NCBI RefSeq assembly: GCF_014698015.1
Contig: NZ_JACXBS010000008.1
Span: forward strand, 1-64,000
DNA from: Kocuria sp. cx-455
Lineage (GTDB): Bacteria > Actinomycetota > Actinomycetes > Actinomycetales > Micrococcaceae
Length of the DNA: 64,000 nucleotides
Direction: 5' to 3'
Made by a program: the position numbers and the translations under genes
In this document: positions 57,090-64,000 of the stretch, one piece after another
Position numbering within the stretch: position 1 is the stretch's first letter
Layout: each line of letters starts with the position of its first letter
The notes under the pieces: model-generated
What the model was told of the DNA's origin: nothing
What the model saw: only the letters and a program-made list of their open reading frames with translations
The model's database searches: none

Positions 57090-58619
57090 TTGCCTTCTTC
57101 ACCCTCTCAACCCGTATCGGGCGGCACGGCGGAGCATTCCCCGCAGACCGCCCCGGGCGCGATGGGAACCATTGCCGTTCTGCTGATCGCGGCTTTCGTG
57201 GTCATCCTGAACGAAACCATTTTGAACGTGGCGCTGCCCCACTTGATGGCGGACCTTCACGTGGATGCGGCCACCGTGCAGTGGGTCGCCACCGCGTTCA
57301 TGCTGACCATGGCCGTGGTCATTCCGACCACCGGATTCCTATTGCAGAAGTTTTCCACGCGCGCCGTTTTCGGCCTGGCCATGGGGTCCTTCGCGCTGGG
57401 CACATTGCTGGCCGCTCTGGCCCCCAGCTTCGCGATTCTGCTGGTGGCGCGCGTCATCCAGGCCTTCGGTTCCGCCATCATGTTGCCGCTGCTGATGACC
57501 ACTATCCTCACGTTGATTCCCAAGCAACGCCGCGGCCTGGTGATGGGCAACGTGTCCATTGTGATCTCCGTGGCCCCGGCCCTGGGCCCCACGATTTCCG
57601 GGGTCATCCTGGCGCACTTCCCGTGGCGCAGTATCTTCTGGTTCGTTCTCCCCATTGCCGTGCTCGCCTTGATCATCGGGGTGACCCGCCTCCGAGACGT
57701 CGGTTCACGCGGCGACCTACGGTTGGACGTGCTCTCGGTGGCGCTGTCCGTGTTCGGCTTCGGGCTGCTGGTGCACGGCCTCTCCACGGTGGGTGCCGGC
57801 GGCACGCAGGGCGGAGATTCCAATTCCTTCATGGGCTGGGCGACCTCTGCCGCCGGCGGCGCCGTGATTCTTTTGGTGGGTGCTCTGCTCGTCGCAGCCT
57901 TTGCCCTGCGCCAGCTGAATTTGCAGCGCAAGGGCAACCCCTTCCTGGACCTGCGCACCTTCAGACACCGTGACTTCACGGTGTCCGTGGCGCTGTTGGC
58001 GCTCGCCATGATGACCTTGTTCGGCGGCGTGATCGTGCTGCCCCTGTACCTACAGACCATCCGCGGCCTGGACACGCTCCAGACCGGTCTGATCCTGCTG
58101 CCCGGTGGCCTGATCATGGGCCTCCTGGGCCCTGTGATCGGCCGCCTGTTCGACGCCTACGGCCCCCGCCCGCTGGCCGTGCCCGGTGCGGTCCTGCTGA
58201 CGTTCGTGATGTTCAACTTCTCGCGGCTGCAGCCGGACACCGCTGTGTGGTGGATCGTCGTGCTCCAGATCGCGATGTCCGTGGGTCTGGCCATGATCTT
58301 CACCCCGGCGTTCACCGCCGGTTTGAACCCGCTGCCGCCGTCGCTGTACTCGCACGGCTCCGCGACGCTCTCCACCCTGCAGCAGGTGGCCGGCGCGGCA
58401 GGTACCGCGTTATTGGTGGGCATCTTGCAGGCAGGCACCACGGTGCTCCAGAACCCGGACGGTTCCACAACCACCGACGCAATCCCGGGCGTTCACGCGG
58501 CCTTTCTCACAGCCACCGCGCTGGGCGGCGTGGCGTTCATGCTGACGCTGTTCATGCGCAAGTCCACCCCGGAGAACACTCGCGTGACGATGGACGGTTC
58601 CGAACCGGCAACCCATTGA
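57090..58619 (+). CDS. MFS multidrug transporter, DHA2 (EmrB/QacA) type
   Basis: A 509-residue transporter with about 14 membrane segments. The first helix region has ILNETILNVALPHLMADL and motif C is represented by SVAPALGPTISGVI, both typical of drug:H+ antiporters. The TTG start at 57090 follows GGAG by 8 bases. It may export a product or toxic intermediate of the adjacent genes, or be a general efflux pump. Confidence 0.9.
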   Translation: MPSSPSQPVSGGTAEHSPQTAPGAMGTIAVLLIAAFVVILNETILNVALPHLMADLHVDAATVQWVATAFMLTMAVVIPTTGFLLQKFSTRAVFGLAMGSFALGTLLAALAPSFAILLVARVIQAFGSAIMLPLLMTTILTLIPKQRRGLVMGNVSIVISVAPALGPTISGVILAHFPWRSIFWFVLPIAVLALIIGVTRLRDVGSRGDLRLDVLSVALSVFGFGLLVHGLSTVGAGGTQGGDSNSFMGWATSAAGGAVILLVGALLVAAFALRQLNLQRKGNPFLDLRTFRHRDFTVSVALLALAMMTLFGGVIVLPLYLQTIRGLDTLQTGLILLPGGLIMGLLGPVIGRLFDAYGPRPLAVPGAVLLTFVMFNFSRLQPDTAVWWIVVLQIAMSVGLAMIFTPAFTAGLNPLPPSLYSHGSATLSTLQQVAGAAGTALLVGILQAGTTVLQNPDGSTTTDAIPGVHAAFLTATALGGVAFMLTLFMRKSTPENTRVTMDGSEPATH

Positions 58620-58643
58620 TCGAGCGTGACCCCGTTGGCGCGC

Positions 58644-60602
58644 TCACCCCACGCGGCTCACTACGACACCACCGCGCGGGGTCCACGTGTACTGGGTTCG
58701 CACCCCGGTCTTGATGTTGATGAAACGCTGATAGGCCCCGGCCGGGGTCCGGGTCTCCGCGATCGTCGGGTAACCCACAGCGGTCTCGTACCCGCTACGC
58801 GACCACTTCTGGCCTATGGCGGTGTTTTCCTCGATCGGGTGAGCCCCGGACCTGGAACTCCAGAGGATCTTGACCGTCCGGCCCGTTCGGGGATTCACGA
58901 ACCCCTGGTAGACGCCGCCCGTGGCGGTGGGGCGCTCCCTGTTGAACGGAATTCCCACGCCACCGGGTCCACCCAGGGACGTATACCGGGTGCCGATTCC
59001 CGTCCACATCTTGAGTTCCTGCGCGCCGGTGCGGGATGACCAGAAGATCTTGGTGGTCCTGCCGTTGCGCACGAACGACTGCGACACCCCGCCCACTCCG
59101 GTACTCAGTTCACCCGTGGTTGGGGCGCCGAAGACCGCGGCGCCTCCCCGTGCGTTGTAGTACTGCGCAATGGCGCCGCGGACCGTGGGGCTAACCGCGC
59201 GCGCGGCCCGAGCGGCGTCGACCTTCCGATACCCGCTCACGTTGGCGCCGGTGTTGCGCAGAGTGTTGCGGATGGCTTCCACCCCCAGGTTGGGGTTGCG
59301 TTCCTTCATCATGGCAATCACGCCGGACACGTGCGGCGCCGCCATGGAGGTGCCGCTGAGGTCCCCGTAGGTGGGTGATCCCAGCGCGAACTTCCCGGTG
59401 TTGACCGTGGACCAGATCGGCGCGTTGTTGTCGCCACCGGGCGCCACGACATCAACCATGGGACCCCAGTTCGAATACCCGGTGATGGCATTGCGCGACG
59501 TCGTGGCACCCACCACGATCGCTCCGGGGCAATTGGCCGGGGACGCGAGATTTGCGCTCTTGGCAGCGTTACCCGCCGCCACCACGAGCGGCACGTTGAT
59601 TTGATGCATTCGGTTGATGGCGTTCTGCATGACCGGTGCGCAGCTTGTCGCGTCCCAGGCCTCGGACAAGTTCACGACCTTGGCCGGGGTGGTGTTCTTG
59701 GGGACCCCGGGAATGGCAATACCCGCCGTCCACATCACACCGTCCGCGATATCGGAGACGTAACCCCTGCCGTCAGCCCCGAGTACGCGCGCATGTTGAA
59801 TTCGGGCGCTGGGTGCCACGCCCGCAATCCCCGCGCGGTTGTTCGTCTGCGCCGCGGCAATACCCGCCACATGAGATCCATGCCACCAGCTGGCCCGCCC
59901 TGGACTCCAGTCGCCCATGTCCTGGGGGTTACCGTCCCGGCCATTGCCATCCCGCGAGTGATACAGGTCGGACAGGAAGTCGTAGCCCCGAACCGTCTTT
60001 CCGTTCAGGTCGGGGTGGTTGGTCTGGCCCGTGTCCGCGATTCCGATCACTACTCCGTCACCGGTCCCGTGCCACCATGCACCGGGGGCACCGATGTTTC
60101 TGGGGCCCCACTGGTAACCCCAGTACCGGTCATTCGGAGTGGTTCCCGCAAAGCCCGCAAGGGCGTTGACCACGATCTGGTCCGGCTCGGCAGATTCCAC
60201 GGCCGGATCTTCCTCGATAGTCTCGACCACCGCCTCCTGTTCGGCCTTGTCAAGCATCGCGTCGGACTCCACAACATCTTCCGCGTTGCCGGTGGTCTTG
60301 ACGATTTCGGGATCTTCGATCTGCGTGGTCTCTTCAACTTCCGCCAGGACATTTTCCTTCTGTCCCTCGGGAATCTCGTCCTTGAACTTCACGACGATCC
60401 GGTCCGTTTCCGGTAGCACCGTGCCCTGGGTACCGGTTCCCCTCCCCAAAGAACCGATGCCTCCCACGGTGGGCGGCTGCACTTGCGCCTGCTGTTCCGG
60501 GGCCGGCCCTTCCGGCGGGGCCGCCACCGCGGGCGCGGCCGTCGCCACCAGCAGCGTCGCTAGCGAGATCATCAGGAATGTTCGTGCGGCGCTGGTCTTC
60601 AT
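58644..60602 (-). CDS. Secreted subtilisin-like serine protease (S8) with C-terminal LGFP repeats
   Basis: A 652-residue extracellular protease with a signal peptide (LMISLATLLVATAAPAVAAP), an unusually acidic ~120-residue pro-region and an S8 catalytic domain. The triad is Asp190 (GIADTGQTNHP), His241 (WHGSHVAGIAA) and Ser419 (LSGTSMAAPHVSG); the oxyanion Asn is in VVAAGNAA. Residues ~480-652 contain three LGFP-type repeats (AAVFGAPTTGE, GGVGIPFNRERP, TAVGYPTIAE) that usually bind the actinobacterial cell wall. Its promoter carries an operator-like palindrome. Confidence 0.93.
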   Translation of the reverse strand: MKTSAARTFLMISLATLLVATAAPAVAAPPEGPAPEQQAQVQPPTVGGIGSLGRGTGTQGTVLPETDRIVVKFKDEIPEGQKENVLAEVEETTQIEDPEIVKTTGNAEDVVESDAMLDKAEQEAVVETIEEDPAVESAEPDQIVVNALAGFAGTTPNDRYWGYQWGPRNIGAPGAWWHGTGDGVVIGIADTGQTNHPDLNGKTVRGYDFLSDLYHSRDGNGRDGNPQDMGDWSPGRASWWHGSHVAGIAAAQTNNRAGIAGVAPSARIQHARVLGADGRGYVSDIADGVMWTAGIAIPGVPKNTTPAKVVNLSEAWDATSCAPVMQNAINRMHQINVPLVVAAGNAAKSANLASPANCPGAIVVGATTSRNAITGYSNWGPMVDVVAPGGDNNAPIWSTVNTGKFALGSPTYGDLSGTSMAAPHVSGVIAMMKERNPNLGVEAIRNTLRNTGANVSGYRKVDAARAARAVSPTVRGAIAQYYNARGGAAVFGAPTTGELSTGVGGVSQSFVRNGRTTKIFWSSRTGAQELKMWTGIGTRYTSLGGPGGVGIPFNRERPTATGGVYQGFVNPRTGRTVKILWSSRSGAHPIEENTAIGQKWSRSGYETAVGYPTIAETRTPAGAYQRFINIKTGVRTQYTWTPRGGVVVSRVG

Positions 60603-60701
60603 GGTCTCTCCCTGGGAAACAGCAACCTGTCGCTGTGATCAGCGCGATCGTTCATGAGCTGATGTCCGTCGGCAGGAAGTCCGAACTGCGAGTGGTCGGA
60701 G

Positions 60702-60715
60702 TTTACCATCGTAAA
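60702..60715. promoter_or_regulatory. Operator-like palindrome over the S8 protease -10 element
   Basis: TTTAC-CATC-GTAAA is a perfect 5+5 inverted repeat overlapping the start-site side of the promoter, a common position for a repressor site. Confidence 0.4.
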
Positions 60716-60740
60716 TACTTGCGGCTATGGAAGTTATCAA
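60712..60740 (-). promoter_or_regulatory. Probable promoter of the S8 protease
   Basis: On the minus strand TTGATA (60735-60740) and TATTTA (60712-60717) are exactly 17 bases apart. A leader of about 100 bases precedes the ATG at 60602. Confidence 0.5.
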
Positions 60741-60786
60741 ACCGGTATCTTGGTGGGTTGTGGTTGCCCGCGCCAGGGCATGAAAA

Positions 60787-60826
60787 AGACCCCTTCCTTC
60801 CCGCGGTTGCGGGGAAGAAGGGGTCT
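60787..60826 (-). terminator. Intrinsic terminator
   Basis: Arms of 18 bases (60787-60804 and 60809-60826) pair with two mismatches; on the minus strand they run into TTTTT. It probably ended the minus-strand gene now reduced to the fragment at 60964-61095. The remaining bases of the gap 60603-60963 hold the S8 protease promoter and nothing else I can identify. Confidence 0.75.
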
Positions 60827-60963
60827 CGCATTGGGCGGAGACGGGGATGTGAAAACCACTCACGAACTGCTTCGGAATTGGCTTACGCCGGTTCTGTGCG
60901 GAACTAACCTAACCGTAAGTGTTTGGAAACTAGGAGGTAAGTTGACGGCGTCAACGGGCCCAA

Positions 60964-61095
60964 TCAGGGGGGAAAGCGAGGGATGCGGTCCTCGTTTGGG
61001 AGTACCTTGAGCGGCTTGCCTAGTGCGTCCTGGTACATGTTCAGTACCCAGAGGAACGCCGTCATATCCTCCGGGAGTACCGGCCGTGGGTCTTC
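60964..61095 (-). pseudogene. C-terminal remnant of an unknown gene cut by the IS982-type element
   Basis: Directly beyond the left inverted repeat the minus strand encodes 43 residues with ordinary composition (LPEDMTAFLWVLNMYQDALG, then GKPLKVLPNEDRIPRFPP) and a stop, followed by an intrinsic terminator. This looks like the surviving end of a real gene whose 5' part is gone. The family is not recognised and the missing part is not on the other side of the element. Confidence 0.5.
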
Positions 61096-62102
61096 CCCTA
61101 GATGAGTGAGTCCGTTTAGGTTTAGTGGTCGTAGGCGATGAGGAGTCGCTTGTTTGGTGTGCCGATGAGCCAGTTGTGCCAGATTCCGGCGGCGCGGGTG
61201 AGGAGCCTCGCGGCGACGCGGGAGTAGACGCCGGGGATGGTTCTGCCGTCGTGTTCTTCCAAGGTGAGTTGGCCCTTCAGCGTGTCGAACGCGGACTCGA
61301 CTCACCGTCGGATACCGCCGAGTTTGCCAAAGCGCGGCTTCTCGTCTTGGCGGCCAGGGCGGATCAGTTGCGCGCCGAGTTCGTCGGTGATGAAACTTTC
61401 GAATTCGCGTCCGGCGAAGCCCTTGTTGCCCACGATCACTTGCCCGGGCTGAAGAAGATGCCGGTCGTGGCGGAGCATGGCTTCGGCGGCTTCTCGCTCG
61501 CCGATTCTCGGATTGGCCAGCCCCCAGATGATAGGCATTTCCCCGGGCGTGCAGGTCAGGTAGAGCCGGAATCCCCAGAAGAATCGAGAGTGCGAGGCGC
61601 AGTAGCCATAGCCGCCTTGCCCGGCGCGGTCGGATCGTTTCACCGTCTCTCGAGACTTTCCACAGGGCAGCGGCGTCGAGTCGATCAGTCTCGTGGCTTC
61701 GCCCCAGGTCGGGGTATCGCGAGCCAGCTCGGTGATCACTGCGGAGATCAGCCACAGTGCTTGGCGCACGCGTTTGCCCCATCCCGATTGCTGGGGCAGG
61801 TTCGGGAACATCCCGGTCAAGTGCTTGCGGGCGTAGCGGATCCCTCTGCGGTCCGAGGCGATGCCGATCAGGTGCTGCGCCACGAGCAGGCACAGCAGTT
61901 CGACGTCGTTCAAAGCAGGCTTGCGCCCCGGATGCCGATCACGAGAAAAGTCGAACCTGGGCATGACCCGATCCTCAAGATGCACGTGAGGTGCGCTCAG
62001 GAGGATGTTCAGATCTGTCTTCACAAGCAGGGTTTAGCCCCCTCCGCTTCCTATGAACAGCCGCCACGCGGTCAAACGCTAATAGGACTCACTCATCTAG
62101 GG
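61096..62102 (-). mobile_element. IS982-family insertion sequence, inactivated
   Basis: A 1007-bp element bounded by perfect 18-bp inverted repeats (CCCTAGATGAGTGAGTCC at 61096-61113 and its complement at 62085-62102). It encodes one transposase on the minus strand that carries an in-frame stop. The flanks show no matching target duplication, which suggests a deletion or rearrangement after insertion. Confidence 0.85.
61122..62024 (-). pseudogene. IS982-family transposase, interrupted by an in-frame TGA
   Basis: The minus-strand frame runs 301 codons with one internal TGA (61302-61304, codon 241) and then continues in the same frame with VESAFDTLKGQL to a stop at 61122-61124. Family features are IRYARKHLTGMFPNLPQQ, RLIDSTPLPCGKSRETVKRS and GYGYCASHSRFFWGFRLYL. 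The codon before VES is usually Trp (TGG), so a single G-to-A change explains the stop. The second catalytic position reads VGNKGF where relatives have a DKG motif, so it may be dead even with readthrough. Confidence 0.87.
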
Positions 62103-63351
62103 CGCGGTCACCATCTTTACGGAAAGTGTGCTTAGTAAGGGGGAGATGGTGGCCGATTTTGTCGACGAGGTGTTCGGCGATTGCAAGAGACGAAGTTGCG
62201 CCGGGTGAGGGCGCATTGCGTAATAATGTCGCGCTACCGATGTCCTCTATGACGAAGTCATCGAGGAGTTGGCCGTCTCGATCCATGGCCTGGGCGCGGA
62301 TGCCGCGGGTAATGGGTGTGGATGCGGCCCCTTCCAGGCTGGGCACATACGCAGCAGCGCCGGCTAGGAACTTCTGCCGGGAAATAACAGCACCGAACTC
62401 TTGAACAGCCGCCTGCATGTTTTGCCCGGCAAACTTCCAGAAGCCCGGGCTGGCCGCGACGTCAATACTGTCCTTGAGCCCAACGTGCCAACCGTTGTAG
62501 TTCTCCCGGCCAAAGGATAAAAACGCATTGGGGCCGACAAGCATCTCCCCGTCCACCCGCTTAGTGAGGTGAACTCCCAAGAATGGATATGCCGGATCCG
62601 GCACCGGGTACACCAGGCCATTCAGGATGTCTCGATGTTCTGGGGCCAGCAGTGAGTATTGGCCAAAGAATGGTACGATCTTGGGGTAGGTGGCTCCTCC
62701 CGCCAGGCGCGCGACTCTGTCGGACTGCAGTCCTGCGCAGGCAATGAGGTGATCAAAGGTATGGGTAGTTTGCTCACCGCCACGCTCCACAGTTACTGCA
62801 CACCCCCGTTCTCCATTAGCGATGGAAACGACCTCAGCCCCCAGTATCACCCGCCCCCCAGCCCGCTGAACATCATCAATGAGCGCACGCGTGACCGCGG
62901 CATAATCAATAATTGCTGTGTGAGGAGAGTGCAGCGCCATTCGACCCACTGCGTTGGGTTCAACACTTCGAATACCCTCGGGACCCAGAAGTTCGACGTC
63001 GGGTACACCGTTGGCCAGGGCTTTCTCTTTGATGTCACGCAGTCGGGCTTCCTCCACCGGTGTTAGTGCCACCACGATCTTGCCGCATTTGTCGAACGGC
63101 AAATTCTTTTCATTCGCGTAGGCGTGCAATAAGTGGACGCCGCGGCGGCACAGGCGCGCCTTGAGGCTACCGGGTTGGTAGTACAGCCCGGCATGGACGA
63201 CACCTGAGTTGTGCCCAGTCTGGTGGGCGGCCGCAGCGTCTGCCTTGTCAAGGACGGTGATTTCCGCGTCCGGAAACCGATGGGTGATTTCGCGTGCGAC
63301 TGCTGCGCCGACGATCCCTGCGCCGATCACTCCGAACGAAAGTGTGGACAT
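62089..63351 (-). CDS. lhgO: L-2-hydroxyglutarate oxidase
   Basis: A 420-residue DAO-family flavoprotein that oxidises L-2-hydroxyglutarate to 2-oxoglutarate with electrons passed to the membrane quinone pool. It has GVIGAGIVGAAVAREI (FAD), QTGHNSGVVHAGLYYQPGSLK, LIACAGLQSDRVA and GPNAFLSFGRENY. The ATG at 63351 follows AAGGAG. Its last codons and stop lie inside the inverted repeat of the IS982 element, so the native C-terminus has been replaced. Divergent from a GntR-family regulator. Confidence 0.9.
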   Translation of the reverse strand: MSTLSFGVIGAGIVGAAVAREITHRFPDAEITVLDKADAAAAHQTGHNSGVVHAGLYYQPGSLKARLCRRGVHLLHAYANEKNLPFDKCGKIVVALTPVEEARLRDIKEKALANGVPDVELLGPEGIRSVEPNAVGRMALHSPHTAIIDYAAVTRALIDDVQRAGGRVILGAEVVSIANGERGCAVTVERGGEQTTHTFDHLIACAGLQSDRVARLAGGATYPKIVPFFGQYSLLAPEHRDILNGLVYPVPDPAYPFLGVHLTKRVDGEMLVGPNAFLSFGRENYNGWHVGLKDSIDVAASPGFWKFAGQNMQAAVQEFGAVISRQKFLAGAAAYVPSLEGAASTPITRGIRAQAMDRDGQLLDDFVIEDIGSATLLRNAPSPGATSSLAIAEHLVDKIGHHLPLTKHTFRKDGDRALDE

Positions 63352-63406
63352 TGTTGAATCGCTCCTTCGAAACTGACTCTGGTGCTGGATTTGAGATACT
63401 GGCGGA

Positions 63407-64000
63407 ATGGATACGGTGAGTCGTGGTGTGAGCCTGACCGAACAGGCTGTGGAATCGATCAGAGGTGCCATCATCGCGGGCGACTTGATCCCTGACCGGC
63501 TGTACACCGGTTCGGAATTGGCCCGTCAGCTAGGGGTGTCTCGTACGCCCATCCGTGAGGCGTTGCAGGTCCTCTCGCGGCGCGGCATGGTTGTCATCGA
63601 GAAAAACCGCGGGGTGCGCGTGCTCAACACCTCAGTCAAGTCATTGATTGAGGTGTTCCAAGTGCGATTAATGCTCGAGGTTCCGATGTCTCGTCGTGCG
63701 ACACAGTTGAAGACAGACATTTCTGCGGCGCAGTTCGAGGCTGCCGTAGAGTTGTTTCGTGCAGCGGCGGAGTCGGGCGACCCCGGAGCCGTCCTGCGCG
63801 CTGATCGTGACTTCCATCGTGCTTTAATGGCTGGCGCTGGGAACGATAAGGCGCGGGAGTTGCTCCAGGAACAGCGCGACTTCGTGCTCAGTACAGGAGT
63901 GGGTACAGTCCCCACCTCGCGCACCGCGATGGAGTGCTTTGACGACCACGCGGACATCATTGCCGCATACCGCCGAGACGACGCCGACGACGTCAGCCGT
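63407..64000 (+). CDS. GntR/FadR-family regulator, cut by the right window edge
   Basis: The frame is open from the ATG at 63407 to the end of the window (198 codons, no stop). The N-terminal winged helix is visible (GSELARQLGVSRTPIREALQVLSRRGMVVI), followed by an FCD-type effector domain (FQVRLMLEVPMSRRA, RADRDFHRALMAGAGND). It is divergent from lhgO with a 55-base gap and probably controls it, in the manner of CsiR for the E. coli csiD-lhgO-gab genes. Confidence 0.88.
   Translation, partial: MDTVSRGVSLTEQAVESIRGAIIAGDLIPDRLYTGSELARQLGVSRTPIREALQVLSRRGMVVIEKNRGVRVLNTSVKSLIEVFQVRLMLEVPMSRRATQLKTDISAAQFEAAVELFRAAAESGDPGAVLRADRDFHRALMAGAGNDKARELLQEQRDFVLSTGVGTVPTSRTAMECFDDHADIIAAYRRDDADDVSR

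Noticed and set aside
60964-61893. 309-residue minus-strand frame spanning the IS982 element
   Set aside because: Inside the element it is an alternative frame of the transposase; only its last 43 codons, outside the IS, look real.
61085-62115. Target-site duplication around the IS982-type element
   Set aside because: Bases outside the two inverted repeats (CTTC on the left, CGCG on the right) do not match.

Overview
The window is a stretch of a high-G+C Gram-positive chromosome. The gene content (GlgE-type glycogen synthesis, CarD, SenX3-RegX3-PhoU, an actinobacterial rRNA leader, frequent GTG starts, apparently leaderless genes) points to an actinobacterium, most likely of the Micrococcaceae. 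The genus cannot be fixed from this sequence alone.

Left end (1-13.8 kb): the first ~430 bases carry the promoters and 5' leader of an rRNA operon read leftward; the 16S gene lies off the window. Next is an alpha-glucan locus. On the minus strand are glgE, treS and a fused maltokinase/branching-enzyme gene, the complete TreS-Mak-GlgE-GlgB route from trehalose to branched glucan. The degradative enzymes are glgP (divergent from glgE) and glgX. rlmB, cysS, ispF, ispD and carD follow on the minus strand (13.8-18.1 kb), then a lipoprotein and a phosphate-sensing block: senX3-regX3 and phoU, divergent, with PHO-box-like 11-bp repeats between them. gpmA, a DUF2516 membrane protein, a trans-sulfuration enzyme, tmk-holB and a secreted hydrolase complete the housekeeping part (to 27.8 kb).

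Middle (27.8-41.2 kb): a flavoprotein gene divergent from two luciferase-like monooxygenases; tRNA-Thr(CGT); a MacB-type ABC exporter divergent from a NarL-type two-component system; cstA with its small YbdD partner; a quinone oxidoreductase; tRNA-Ser(TGA). An intact IS3-family element with a 3-bp target duplication sits just upstream of a CHRD-domain surface protein and a class F-like sortase.

Right part (44-64 kb): a deoxynucleoside catabolism locus (hexomutase-family phosphomutase, deoC, deoA / nupC, deoR) whose divergent promoters share one palindrome; an uncharacterised set made of a ThDP enzyme, a cyclase-family hydrolase, a second copy of the flavoprotein family, an S9 peptidase and an MFS exporter; a secreted subtilase with LGFP repeats; a dead IS982-type element that broke one gene and abuts lhgO; and a GntR regulator cut by the right edge. 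No CRISPR array or prophage was seen. The most notable items are the shared deo palindrome with a hexomutase-family phosphomutase in the operon, the PHO-box repeats, the mak-glgB fusion, the surface protein/sortase pair next to an IS, and the flavoprotein-monooxygenase cluster.
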